A DNA stretch of 64,000 bases from Sialis fuliginosa (Eukaryota; Arthropoda; Insecta; Megaloptera; Sialidae), in contig OY540814.1 of the NCBI GenBank assembly GCA_961205875.1, positions 9,592,993 through 9,656,992 of the forward strand. The letters are read 5' to 3'. The translations under genes were made by a program, and so were the position numbers. Shown piece by piece: positions 1 through 12,129 of the stretch; position 1 is the stretch's first letter, and the number at the start of each line of letters is the position of its first letter. The notes below the pieces were generated by a model. It searched no databases, had not been told where the DNA came from, and saw nothing but the letters and a program-made list of their open reading frames with translations.

Positions 1-1439
1 AAGCCACTGGCTCGTTGACGGCACGACTTTACTGTTATCTCTGATCTGCCAACACTTTTCTCGACAATGTCGCATTACAACTGCTATTAATTTATTATTC
101 ACCCTTCTGCATCTACTCAGTGACTGTCAACATGTTTCTATAACACTGTACAAAATATTTTTAGAAACTAAAAACGTATTGAATTAATTGAAATGATATT
201 TGAAAATCAAGTATGTAAATAAGTCTTGATTAATTGATTTTATTACGATACAGTTTGCCATATTTTTTCTTTTCGTTTATTAATTTATATATAAATTAAA
301 ATAAGGAATAATTAAAAAGAAGTTTGCAGCCTTTTTTGTGTTCGCCTTTTGTCCGGATCCCATTAGAAAGCAAATAATAATTTTTTCAATTATTTTAAGC
401 TGATTCATTTGCCATAAAATGAGTGTTCAAATTATCTATGGTCACCTTATAACAATTAAAACTGAATGAGTATGATTTTACTTAAAAATATATTTTGGTG
501 AAATGACGAAGTACATAGGTACATATGTTTATAAAAAAAGCATAAGTACCTACACGGTTATTGTTTAATTTCTAAAAAAAAATGAACTTATATATAATTT
601 TCAAAATACAATTCTTTAATAACATCCCACACGTTTCAGTGATTTACTTTTTATTTCTATAACAAAAATGAAAACAATTTCTAAATGTTCTCTTTTTCAT
701 TTCATCTCTACATGTCACGTCATAATATTCTTTTATACAAGTGAACAAAGTATTTCAAAAATTTCATATAAAAACGTAACAATACTAGTTGTGTTCTTTG
801 TGGTAGTGAATGTGCTATTTTTATATTGATACGACACTGTCATAGAGAAATGTAAAGTGCTCACGACGATTTTAGATTGAAAATATTGTTTTGTTTTCCA
901 ACAATACAATACGTGTTTTTTCCACTACGTGTCACTGTCGGATATGTCATAGAGAACTTATATCAATGTAAATGGAATAGTCTGTTTGAATACAATTAAA
1001 CATTATATGTGATAAAAACACGAATAAATATACATGTCATCAAGTGTAATATAATTTTTATTATTGTCCCTAACTGCGATACCAGCAACATCTGCTTATC
1101 ACAATCTAGTTGATAACAAAGGTAATTTGAAACTGTGACAATATTTGATAAATAATTTATTTCTTACGTACAAACAAACAAAAATTTTATTCTATTTAAA
1201 AGCTGTTATTCATTAAAATTTAAAGTAATAGAAGACATAATAATATACAGTACAATACAGTAGGTACAGTATTGTACAGGATAGATAAAAATACATCTCT
1301 TGTTTGGATCTAGTAAATTAACCCACTTGCTTTTCGGATACCAATTATTAATGTACTACAGTTCAGTTAAAAAGCTGTAAATACTAAATGATTTAAAATT
1401 TTAATACTTATAACTAGACTAAAAAAACTTGTATGTGTG
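1..1439. other. AT-rich intergenic or intronic DNA, nothing recognised
   Basis: No open frame of note, no recognisable repeat end and no RNA gene was seen. Confidence 0.5.
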
Positions 1440-1489
1440 TATTTTTGAAGCCAGTTTTTTTCTGAAAGGGTTTTTTTGAGACCAGTTTT

Positions 1490-1850
1490 ATTTAATTTTT
1501 AAAGTTTTTTTCCCCTTTTGAGTGGCGCATCTAAGAAGTCCATAGTCAGTTTCTGATAAAATTTAAACGGTACTACCTTCATTCAATCAAAAAAAAGTTT
1601 CACCGAATAAATGCATATTTATCGGTGTTATGCCCAAAAATAAATAAAAAATATTGAAAAACCACCCTTTTTGAAGTCCTTGGTCAGATTTTGAAAAAAA
1701 AAATATGGGAGTTAAATAGGGAGTATACTATTTTAAACACAAAAAAATCACCCAAATCGGTGCATATTTGTTGGAGTCATGCCCGAACATACATAAAAAT
1801 ATATATAGACGAATTGAGAACCTTCCTCATTTTTTGAAGTCAGTTAAAAA
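1490..1850 (+). repeat. Duplicated LINE-type 3' tail
   Basis: Two diverged tandem units of about 170 bp can be aligned. Each has a GAAGTCC-TGGTCAG stretch, then an ATCGGTG..TATTT segment and a TGCCC-AA-ATA-ATAAA segment. The second ends in GACGAATTGAGAACC and TTTTTTGAAGTCAGTTAAAAA-like sequence. That ending is the kind of 3' tail I know from insect non-LTR retrotransposons, especially in moths. The LINE clade is not certain because no reverse transcriptase remains. Confidence 0.45.
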
Positions 1851-2119
1851 ATATATTAAGTTCATCTCGAAGATTTTGGGATCTATAGTTTCAGAGTACT
1901 TTGTCGACAGACAGGAGATATTTTTTATTAGTTTTTCGCCAAGGGTCTCCATAATTTCATAAAAATTATTAAAAAGAATTAATTATATTATTATTATAGT
2001 TCAACATAACATTTAAAAAAATTATTGCATCTATTATTTGACTAATAAAAATTTAAAATATTAAACTATTAAATGTAAGACATTTTTGCGAAGTGAAACT
2101 AATAATGTTAATTAAGTAA

Positions 2120-2400
2120 AACTAGTCTCATATAAATGGGACATCTTCGGGTGACGTTTGACTGGAAACTCGAGCAAGAGCATTGCAGAGATTTGGATGT
2201 AAAGTTGTCTGATATGTTCCTTACTTAATTTAGGGAATTCGGCGTCGTACGCGCCCGCGAGTGCATATGGGCGGGTGTGTTTACTATGTTCAGGGGGTGC
2301 GGTAAGTGGTAATAAATTACCACGGCTTTACACCATATGGGGCACCCTTCAACTGCAAACGGAAAGAAGAAATGCGCAATAGACAGTATGATGAACATCA
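2120..2400. promoter_or_regulatory. CpG-rich non-repetitive patch, possible regulatory DNA
   Basis: This stretch is much richer in G+C and CpG than its surroundings and has no repeat signature. It contains GCGCCCGCGAGTGCATATGG and, at 2306-2323, a perfect inverted repeat with arms GTGGTAAT and ATTACCAC around two bases. The arms carry TAAT cores of the kind bound by homeodomain proteins. No coding frame is convincing. It could be a conserved enhancer, a promoter or simply unique DNA. Confidence 0.3.
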
Positions 2401-4465
2401 GCTGTGTTTGTAGATTTACAAGAATTTTTCATTGTGACTTTTTTTGTGAGTAATAGTTTTTTTTTCTCTTTGCAGACATTTTATTTATACGTTTCAGTTG
2501 TGAAAGTAAGAAAATTTAAATTTATTTGAGCGAGTAAAGAAATTTGCATATGTATACATTTCAAAGCTTTAGCGAAATTGACTTCTTCTAAAATGCGTTC
2601 GGAATAAATTATTAGCTTATGTTTATCTACGTTACGTTTTAAAGATATTAATAATGCAATATGGATTTTATTATAAATGAGGATGTACGACCGAACTAAA
2701 TTATATTCTTTTGTAAAACATTCAATATTGACAAATGTTTCAAGTTTTAAATTTACAATTCTTATACATTCAAATATAGTATACTATTAATCACATATTA
2801 CAAAAAAATCCACATCTGACATGTATCAATTAATTCAAAAGAAAAATAACAATCTACATTCAATATAACAGTAATAAGAAGATTGTAACGTAAACCAGGT
2901 ATGTATGTACTAAAAAAACACTTGCACTGAAACTACCTAAAGTTGGGGATTTAGAAAGGTATACAAGCAACAAAGTTAATTTTAACAGAAAAAGATAATC
3001 ATCTCGTAACGGAAGACAAAGTTGCATACAAAGGATGAAATAATTAGCTAGTAATTAAGAAGATGGAACTGCTTTATCCTTTTATTTCTTTTAGAAAGAG
3101 ACAATTACCTGTTTTTAAATAGTAGATTTCAACCACATGCAATGCAGAAAAGTTAATAACATTTTTAATAAAAAAAATACATTTAACATTATGCATACCC
3201 ATATCAGTTAGGTTGGGTTATATTAATTATTGCTTCCTCGCCATATCGATCTTTCCGTTTCAGGTCAAGACAAACACTTTTTGTTCCGTGTTTGTTCGTC
3301 TGTCTGTCTCCTGAATCCATGTCACACACATAACTCATGAACCACTGAACCTATAATAACGAAAGTTCGTTGGTTGGTTGGGAGTGACTTGGGGACTGCC
3401 ACATTTCAAAATTATTAAAATCGTGTGCAAGGGGGAGGAGTGATATTCCAGAACAGTATTTTTTTAAGATCTCTCAAGAACGACACATGTAACGTGAAAA
3501 TTTTATAGCATCGTTTTTGTGGAGTATTCAATTTTCTATAATAAAAAAAATTGTAAAAAAATTAAGAATAAATTGAGAAAAATTTCGAATTAATATTTTA
3601 TAATAAAATTGTATAAAAATTAAATGGTTAACCAATGACAGATAATTCATCTGAATACTTTATTTATAAATACTTTTTTATTAAAATTGTTCAATGATTA
3701 TAATTAACTACATTTGGTGATTTAACATGAGCACATACATCTACTTGGCAGATGTTTTTGTTATTGTAAATTAAACGAAATAAAAAATCTTCAATGCAAA
3801 TATGTATTTTAAACAGATAAAACATAAAGTGTTTATTTCGTTTATTTAAATATTCCAGTATTATATATCAAAAATTTAAAACTCAAATACACACTGCACG
3901 AGTAAGTTGAAATATTTTTAAAATTAATGCAAATTTAATACCTTAATCCTGAATCTCATTACAGGAAAGTAACACTGGAAATTCCCAGTTATGAATCTAT
4001 TAAAAAAATTCATATTCATTGGTATTTGTTAGCGTTTGTGAAGTAGCGCCTCCACATTTATCCCGTCCCTCTTCACCGACGTAGCCCATTCCGAAAAACA
4101 AACATGAAGCAGTCGGTTGCCGTTTTAACAAGGAAAGTTAGGAATGTGTTGTAAATTCCATATTTCTGCGTTGATATTATATTTACAAACGGCGTTAGAA
4201 AATTCTCATATAAAATAATATTAATTCGTTCAACATAATCTTAAATCACATTTATTTTATTTATTTATATTTAATTCAATGGTTAATTAAACAACATAAT
4301 TTAATTCACGATACTTACATTTTAGTTTTATTTATAAATGACATTACCATTTATACAGATAGTACGAATATTCCAAACGAAATAACATACAAAATTAAAT
4401 CGCTATCAGAAAATTGTCAAACTACCAGTCGATCTATTAAGCAGAAATTATGGATATTCATAGGT
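2401..4465. other. AT-rich DNA, diverged repeats only
   Basis: Around 3270-3470 there is a GTCTGTCTGTCTCCTGAATCC-like stretch followed by a moderately GC-rich segment, which looks like an old interspersed repeat. A CpG-bearing stretch lies at 4040-4130. Nothing else is recognisable. Confidence 0.35.
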
Positions 4466-4600
4466 TGTACTATTGCTCTAGTGCTCTAGTGCTAAATCGA
4501 CTCGTTTTCGGACATGTGTTTATTAACAAAAAGCGATTGTTTTAATGTCCTTCACAACTTTTGAAAGATTGTTGGTATGTTTACGGGACACCCTGTATAT
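4466..4600 (+). repeat. Mariner-like end fragment, family W copy 1
   Basis: The block ends in GGGACACCCTGTATA, typical of mariner-type termini flanked by TA. It contains AACAAAAAGCGATTG and TTTTAATGTCC. The same sequence in the same order and orientation recurs at 33119-33240, so this is a dispersed family. I did not find the opposite terminus, so this is a fragment. Confidence 0.5.
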
Positions 4601-5554
4601 AGACATAATTAGTTGTTATATATTAAATGCTCCAATGAATATTTTAACCACGCAAAAAGTAAAGAGACTTTAAAATCTCACCTTTCATATTCAATAAATT
4701 TTATAGTGGGTAGATGTGCACGATAAAAGTTCGCAATATAAACTCACATAGTTTTCGAATCAGCAAATTCTAAACAAAACTCAAAAATAAAAATAGATGT
4801 AGCACGAGGGTAAAGTAAAAAATGATGATCATTCCAAATATAGGTGCTTTACCGTTTGAGATTTTCGTCGAGTAAAGTTGAAACGCATTCGCGAAAGCAA
4901 TATGTTTTAAAATCAGTCTTACTGACAACAGAACAGTACGCTATAAGTCTTGCCACAACAACTCACATCTTATTCGCCCATTTTTCTTTACTATTATTTC
5001 TCTGACTCGTTTGTGCATTCCACTCACATTTTTCTCCGTTCTTTCGTACTTTGATAAACTTTGTTTTATGGGTACCTTTTTCTTGCTTATGGTTACTTTC
5101 GTGTTACAATACAATATAGTTTTAGTTACTCGACAACAACTTTTATACGGACTTGATTTATATCATTAAATATGTAACAAATTATATATTTTTTTGCTAA
5201 CGAAAGTCAGTTTTTTTTTAAATTTAAGTAATAAATACATTTCATGAATAACACATTATTATAATTACTTACAAAAACAATTTCAAAGAGAATTTATTAT
5301 TTTCATCAAGGAGTTGTAGTTTCATGCATGACTAAATTATATAATTAGCTATGTATCTTTATTAAACTATACTAGACTGACTCCATCGACTTTCAACGGA
5401 ATATACATATTTAAAAAAAAAGTAAAAAAGTATCTCAGAAAATTTTTATTGCTGTCAAGAAAATGATTTTATTTTTGTGGAAAAATTATAGACAATAATA
5501 TTCTCTACAATATGTATTAAATGGTTTTTTTTAATGTAGTTAGGTACTAAACTG
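4601..5554. other. AT-rich DNA, nothing recognised
   Basis: No supported gene or repeat boundary was found. Confidence 0.5.
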
Positions 5555-6115
5555 GAAAGGGATGTTTATAATACCATGTCAATTTTTGAATTTTTTTAAT
5601 TTTTTTTGAAACGGTGCGAATAAGAAAAAAATGTTTGAGATAAATTTTGTCGAATGATTAGGCAGAAAGATGTTTTACATAATTAATTAATTAATAATGT
5701 ATAACAAAATCACATGGTACCTATGGTAAACACGTACATTGTTCAATCTTTGTAGTAGGTACGTATAAGAAAGTCCCATGACACACAATGCAGATATTTT
5801 TCTCTGTTATGAACTATTTGAAATTATTAATTTTCAAAAAATTGTTTTGAACCTATAATTTTTTTCTAATTCGCACCGTTTCAAATATAATTCGAAAAAT
5901 TTAAAAATTGACATCAGTAGGTACCTAAACATTCTTGGATAAAAATTAATCTTAAATATATAAAATTCACCCTTGTACAATTTGTCGTATCTGAACAGTG
6001 TCGACGGACCGACCGACAGACACACATACATCATGGCGAAAATAGTTAAAATAAAATCAAGGAAGTTCAAAATGGATAATTCCATCAAAATTCGGAATTC
6101 GAAAAAAATCGGCTT
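5555..6115 (-). repeat. Unclassified interspersed repeat, family F copy 1
   Basis: Read on the minus strand it aligns along its length with 30105-30600 on the plus strand. Shared landmarks in order are TTTTGATG-AATT-TCCATTTTGA, GCCATGATGT-TGTGTGTC, ATACGACAAAT and CATGGGACTTTCTTATACGTA. Short open frames in both copies are by-products of this shared sequence. The proximal part also folds back: 5577-5632 is partly complementary to 5866-5915 through the GAAACGGTGCGAAT segment. The class is unknown. Confidence 0.5.
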
Positions 6116-6149
6116 TACAATTACTTACTTATAAAATGTATATTTAATA

Positions 6150-6305
6150 TACATAGGTATAAGAAAGTAATACATAAACTAAAAATATACACCTTAACCA
6201 CAATAAAACAATGTCACTAGACACGTGTTTTATTGTGTATATTTGTAGTTTAAGTGACTAAAAAACCACAGTTTCTCCGTTTTTCCAGTAGTAAGAAAGT
6301 AATAA
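6150..6305 (-). mobile_element. Decayed hammerhead-satellite copy
   Basis: On the minus strand the order is ACACGTGTC, TAGTGACATTG, then TTATTGTGGTTAAGGTGTAT and TTTTTAGTTT, the same order as the intact hammerhead foldback at 63361-63511. Here the hammerhead is cut off within the conserved core and replaced by an inverted, imperfect copy of the box (about 6229-6258). The flank at 6259-6300, with CGTTTTTCCAGTAGTAA, also matches the flank at 63305-63360 in reverse, so the family is longer than the foldback. Confidence 0.6.
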
Positions 6306-6479
6306 CTCAAAATTGAGAAGTACTGATTTATTAGGATCTTTACTTATCAGGATTTTGATCGGCACCCATTTATTTTATGTATAATTTATTTTTTATTTTT
6401 GGTTATTCGGTTCTGCTGTTATATACAGAATAATATTAAATAAACAACAGTTGAATACTAAGTAATTTTACATCAGACT

Positions 6480-6830
6480 GTTTGATAGCTTTAAAGGTCA
6501 TCGCTTTCATTGTGTTAAAAATCCCGCCATAGTTTCCATAACATTCGGCAAACGTGTCGCTCGGTACGTGCGATGTTTATAAACTGGACGATCGGATATT
6601 TGCAACAACAACAACAAGAGTGGCGGTAGATGCACAACACTCGGCCGCACATATATTGGAAAAACGCAACACCTGGCGCTTGCACGTCCTGTACGCGAGA
6701 CAGTAATACCGAGCGAAGGCGATACGATATCCATACTTTGAATACAGAGAACCGAATAAGATGAACGGGCGCGCTATCGTTATTTGTTCTCGAATATATT
6801 CGTTCACGTGTGTGTTTATTATTTGTTTTC
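6480..6830. promoter_or_regulatory. CpG-rich patch, possible promoter or first exon
   Basis: About 300 bp is clearly richer in CpG and G+C than the flanks, with no repeat hallmark apart from a short CAA run near 6602. Two overlapping minus-strand frames of 75 and 76 codons cross it, but neither resembles a known protein. It could be a host promoter, a 5' untranslated exon or an enhancer. Confidence 0.25.
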
Positions 6831-7030
6831 TATATTGGATTTTATTAAACTAAATTTGTTTTATATTTAATATATCTATATTTTTAGTACCCATTTGTGC
6901 TCAGGTTTATTTGAAAGAATAATATTGTTTTTGGAATCAAAATATGGTAAATACGTTAAAGTGTATGTACCTATAACAAATAAATAATATTTTTATTAAA
7001 TAAAGATTGAAATTTATCTCTTCAATAATA

Positions 7031-7787
7031 CAGCCACACAAAAAAGTATGTGATACCAAAAATGCGACCTATATAGCATTGTAATACCTATTAATCGAGC
7101 ATAGTCGAAATCCAAATTTTTGTAATTTTCTGCTTACCAGTTTTTTTTTATTTGAGCTTGAATTTTATGTTTCGTTAACTATTTCCAAAAAAAGTGTGCG
7201 ATACCAAAAAATCGACCTATATACTGCCCTGCTAAGCACAAATATGGTATCTGCATTTAGATGAAAGTAGAGAAAATTCAGTTTCTATTTTTAAATTGTT
7301 GCCATGCATTTAATACTTGCTAACAATTATAAATAAAGTTTTTATCTAAAGTAATTTCTTCAGGTGAATTCTTTTTTTGAATTATAAATGTGAACAATAA
7401 GCCAATTTACTGTAACTACTCTTTACTTAAACGAAAACAAAAAGGTGGTTTTTATTAGAAAAAACAAGTATTTATACCATATTTAACACTAGTAAGATGA
7501 CGGAAGATATTGATAATGCCATTTTGTACTAAACTCAATTTTGACAAAATTGTCAGATACCACATTTGTGCTTAGCAGGGCAGTATAGCATTGTAGTATT
7601 GGTCGAGCATAGTCGAAATCCAGATTTTTTGAATTTTCTGCTTACTAGTTTTTTTTTCATTTGAGCTTAAATTTTGGGTTTAAGTTGAATTTTTTCAAGT
7701 TGGCTAAACCCAAAATTCAAGCTCAAATAAAAAAACAATGCTATATAGGCCGCTTTTTTGGTATCGCAAATTTTTTTTGTGTGACTG
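7031..7787. mobile_element. Mariner-like MITE with internal tandem duplication
   Basis: The termini are inverted: CAGCCACACAAAAAA on the left and the reverse of CAGTCACACAAAAAA on the right. The similarity continues for about 50 bp through GATACCAAAAA and CGACCTATATAGCATTG. Inside, the left half is present twice in tandem (about 7045-7180 and 7196-7680 without the nested insert), and an inverted copy closes the element. A TA precedes the left end; the right flank does not show a clean TA. No transposase is present, so the element is non-autonomous. Confidence 0.65.
7224..7583. mobile_element. Nested 360-bp TIR MITE
   Basis: It has near-perfect 30-bp inverted termini starting CTGCCCTGCTAAGCACAAAT. 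It is flanked by TATA, which fits a TA or TATA duplication. It interrupts the second tandem unit of the outer MITE. The first unit preserves the empty-site sequence CGACCTATATAGCATTG, so the insertion can be verified within this locus. No coding capacity. Confidence 0.8.
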
Positions 7788-9420
7788 TGTAATAAACTTG
7801 AATACGAATTACTGTACACCATTATATTGTATTTATGAATAAAAAATACTATCGAAAGTAATCTCTTGAAACATGACTTTTACTTTAAATAAATTGAATC
7901 TTATTTCTCACTCTCTTAATAATTTTTAAGTAGAATACCCCAGCCGCAAAAGGTTGTCAGAATCGACTTTTATTGTTCATCAGGTATATAAGATTTAGTA
8001 CCTATATTTTAACAACTAGAAATACGTCACTAGCTCTCCATCTATAAGTCAAAGCCTGACTAACTTGAATAAGTCAAACGAAACGTTAAACAGATAACTG
8101 ATACAACGTCTTCATGGTTCACTAGAACCAATATTTCACCATAGTTATCTACTAATATTTAATTAAAACACCAAACAGAACATATTTGTCATAGAATTAA
8201 TGATTTCTATATAAACAAAATTGGACTCTATAAATAACAATCTATATGTAAGTATATTACACTAGATGACTAAAAAAATCAATTTTTGTTTACTTATAAT
8301 AAAATATTTACAATTTATTCTCGCAGAAAATAATATTTTTTAAAGGTCATGTCATGCTCCTAATTCCAACAAATCTTGATAAAAGAAAATACTCACGAAG
8401 CATACAAATACAACAAGATGACAAACACAAATACATCGCCATCTGCTGATAACTAATAAAGCAACAGCGCTCATGCCATAACCTGCTAGAGACAAATGTA
8501 CGATTGTTAATAACATCGAATCTAAATCGTTACATTGGTAAATTACAGTGGAATTGTCTTGAAAAGAACGGTATCTGAGATCATTGAAAAACAATTTGTT
8601 CAGCCGACGACATCTGCCACTGATATCGTGTGTTATTTCGAGATATGCATTTCTCTTGTACACCGTATCTCCTGGATATACGATTACATATATGTGACAT
8701 GGAGTGGTGTATTGTTCAAGTAGAACTATGTATACACTCTAATAGTTTTTAAATTATTTAAATTAAATAAATATCATTTTAAATAGATACATATTAAAAG
8801 AATTTACACTATGAAGAATACAAAATTTGGGTTTATAGAAGGTAATTCTATCAATAACTACAGAAACATTAATTTTATTATAATTTTAAAATATAAAAAT
8901 GCATTATATTTTTTGCACATATTCCTGAAAATTTGTATTGTGGTTTTGTATCACATCGCTTGAATAACGTACAGTTCTCTAGTTATTCATAGGAAGGTAA
9001 AGTACTACCAAGATAAAAATCAAATTGACGTGACTTACATCCAGAAGTTAATATTCACAATAAATTATTTCCTAATCGCTAAAATTGTTTATTTACAAAA
9101 TTTGTGTTCGCGAACCTGTCTTAATACATCACTGATAGAATATGTAGGATTGTGCATTGTGCAATGTTTAATACATATTCTCTATTATTGCTACTATATC
9201 TATACATATTTGTTGATTTTATATTGATATAATGATTCGTTTTACTAAATATAAAAACATATTATTATTAAAATTAATGGTATGATAGTGTGTAGTTTGA
9301 AGTTTGTTTTTATAAAACTTTATTATGTTTTTTTTTTTTTTTTTTTATCGGGACATTTTTAATGTCAATTTGTAATAATTACAAAGCAAATTATATATAA
9401 TAATTAATATAAAAAATACT
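7788..9420. other. AT-rich DNA with one non-repetitive stretch
   Basis: At 8345-8700 the base composition is more balanced. A 103-codon minus-strand frame (8352-8663) has a hydrophobic segment and is followed by GTGAGT in the minus sense, a splice-donor-like hexamer. I do not recognise the protein, and a chance frame is as likely as a host exon. Short T-runs lie at 9331-9347. Confidence 0.25.
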
Positions 9421-9429
9421 GCTCAAGAT

Positions 9430-9865
9430 TTGATACTTTGATAGAGTTTCGAAGAAACCGTATTAATCTCACTTTGTCGTCCGTTCGTGTGTCCATCCGT
9501 CCAAAATATCTGGTAAGCTATATAAGCTAGAAACTTGAAATTTTTACTGAACATGATTAGTAATGCCCTATAAACAAATAAATAAAAATTAAAAAAATAA
9601 ACATTTTCAAGGACAGATAAAGCTAGACAAAAAAATATTTTTTTATACCAAGGCACATGGCATGTCAAAATGTATAACCAAACCAGTGCAATTTGACCCA
9701 CTTGACGTCTGCATAGGGGACTTTAAAGCGAATAAAAAAATTATACCAAGGCATGTCAAAATGTTTTTTTACTCAAAAATGGCTACATACAGTACACGTA
9801 GTACGTATTTCGGAATCCTTATGGCATATGTATATCTTGACCGAATTTTTTTAATTAAAGATAGA
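9430..9865 (+). repeat. Interspersed repeat, family R copy 1
   Basis: It begins with TTTCGAAGAAACCGTATTAA and TCTCACTTTGTCGTCCGT and ends near CGGAATCCTTATGGCATA and CTTGACCGAATTTTTTT. This layout resembles a very abundant moth repeat that starts with a run of GTCCGTCC and ends with a 'tacggaaccct...gaccg' stretch followed by T-runs. The front part recurs at 17663-17770. The two open frames that cross it are not genes. Confidence 0.45.
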
Positions 9866-11579
9866 TATTATGTTTAAATTCATTGTGTAACTGTATGAAT
9901 AGAAATTTATGCATGGTCGTTCATGATATATGATAAAATCTTGTCCTTGATAAAAAGTATAAATTTATTATCCTTTGTTTACGTCTAATTATAAATTCAG
10001 ACATATATACATTACAAATATAACATTAACATCTGTTTTATTAAAAGAACAGCCCAAAATTCAACAACGGTAAATAAACATTGCACACAAAGCGCGTAGT
10101 CCTGATTCACCGAAACAAATTTCTTTGGTTTTGTATAAATGGGCCGATTATTTAACAGAGAAAGCTTTGATTCGCTCTCTGGTGCTATTTATCTTTTAGC
10201 GGAGGTGAATTTTAGCGAGCCTTTTGTTTGAATTCCGCCTTTTCACGCAGCTTTACTGCCAGGTATTCCCGTTGTAATTAGGTCATTTGCTTCTTTATGT
10301 CCTGGTCATTAATTATTATTCGATACCAACGATGTTCATTACGCATTTTATTTTTCAACATTTCTTATTATGAACTTTTTTCGCGCTAGCATTAAGTAAG
10401 ATTTAAATTTTTTAATATATAAATAACTTGAAACGAATTTAATGAGAATATAGATTTTTTACCGTTAGATATTTTGTTTTCGACATTTTTTGCTAATTGG
10501 AAATTATATTGAAATATTGAACGAACGCTACATCTAAAATTTTATTTTGTATTAAATAAAGATCTGATATATAATTTTAAATAAGAATGAAAAATGGCTT
10601 TACTTAAGTTCTTCTTTTTAGAAATACGTCTGGTGTGACCAAAAGCTGAGTTTGATAATGTTTTATTGATTAAATGATTCAAAACTAAAACTGTCTAAAA
10701 ACGTCTAATTTGATTAACAGCATTATGTTATTTCCAGTTTTATTATACTAATAAATTGTTTTTTGTCTCTCCCGAAACTGTCTCAAAAATTTACTTACTT
10801 ACCAAGCGACAATTGGTATCTTAAAATTTTATATTTAATGTATTTTTTTTATATAGTATGTATATAAAAATGTCTAAAATCGAGATTTTAATGTAAATAG
10901 ATTTTTGATTTTCAAGATCTTTACCGAAGATCCAGTTGACAAAAAACACATAGAAGAAGAAGAAGAAAGATCTTTACCTACCATAAAATAACAAGACATC
11001 AAATAAAAAACGGTGTGTGAACATAGAAATAGTGCTTCACTTAAAGTTTAAGTTTCTTAAAGACGGATTTATGTCATCTTACATAAGATAATAATGTAGT
11101 CATGTTTGCCGTATAATAATTATAATATTATAATAATAATTAACAAAGTTATACTGTTTGAAATGTGTGTAAATGATATTATGTATTCAACAAACAAATT
11201 CATCGAACAACCTGATATATGTACAGTGCCGTAACAAGGGGGGATTCAATTCTTCCTCAAATTCTCGTTTTAATTAAACAACGCCAGTAAAAATACTATT
11301 TGAGTACGGAAAAGTCTGAGCTAGGGTTCTATTGGTTGTTCATGATATATACTCCGCCCCTCCACTTTATCCAAAAGATATTTCTGACTACAACGACAAC
11401 ACAGTACCAAAATAATCAAAAACCGTCTCTGTGAAATAACTCTTAGATGTTTACTTCACAATGCACTATACAGCGACGTCAGAATCTTCTAACGAATCTA
11501 GAACTCGTCTTATGTATTAACAGTTAGTAAATAACCAAACACATACAAACTAGTGAGCTGGATATACACTGAAAATAAA
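9866..11579. other. Mostly AT-rich DNA, one possible conserved patch
   Basis: At 10080-10300 there is a compositionally balanced, non-repetitive stretch with TTTAGCGGAGGTGAATTTTA and a GCTTTGATTCGCTCTC segment, which could be a conserved non-coding element. A GAA run lies near 10953. Elsewhere nothing is recognised. Confidence 0.3.
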
Positions 11580-11581
11580 TA

Positions 11582-12127
11582 CAGTGAAACTTCGATTTAA
11601 CGCTCCCGTTTATAATGCGATTTTGCCATGGTCCCGACCCCGAAACGTATATTAATACACAAATATTCCCGTTTTTAACGCCCACAAAACCCGTTGTAAA
11701 CGCGTAAAAGTTTGTTACCACCTTTTGTGTTGACAACGAAAAACCTTTGTCAAAATACTTCGACATTTGTTGTGCAAGTGTTGACCATTCCAAATTCTAT
11801 TTAGCGAAAAAAATGGTGATTGTACGAAAATGTGATGAAAACAAAGTGTTGAAATAAAAAGAATTAGCGAAGACTCTTGGAATTCCGGGTTCACTCCGAT
11901 CTATTCTTAAAAATCGTCAAGAAATCGAGAAAAATGCTTCAAGTACATAATCTACATAACGTATGTAATTTCTTCTTATATATTATAATGAAATTATGAT
12001 TCTTAATTTAAACATATTTTTAAGAAAAATATTTATTTTCTAATTTATTTCTCGCCTATTGCGCTATCCCGTTTATAACATGTTTTTCATCCGATCCGTT
12101 CAAGAGCGTTATAAGAAAGTTTCACTT
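11582..12127 (+). mobile_element. Tigger/pogo-like derivative with transposase remnant
   Basis: The termini are inverted, CAGTGAAACTTCGATTTAAC on the left against AAGTGAAACTTTCTTATAAC read inward from the right, and both are flanked by TA (11580-11581 and 12128-12129). These termini resemble those of Tigger/pogo elements. From 11811 a frame starting MVIVRKCDENKVLK hits a stop. The same frame resumes with KELAKTLGIPGSLRSILKNR and then stops again after about 12 codons. That matches the N-terminal CENP-B-like helix-turn-helix of pogo transposases. No DDE domain remains, so this is an internally deleted, non-autonomous copy. Confidence 0.75.
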
Positions 12128-12129
12128 TA

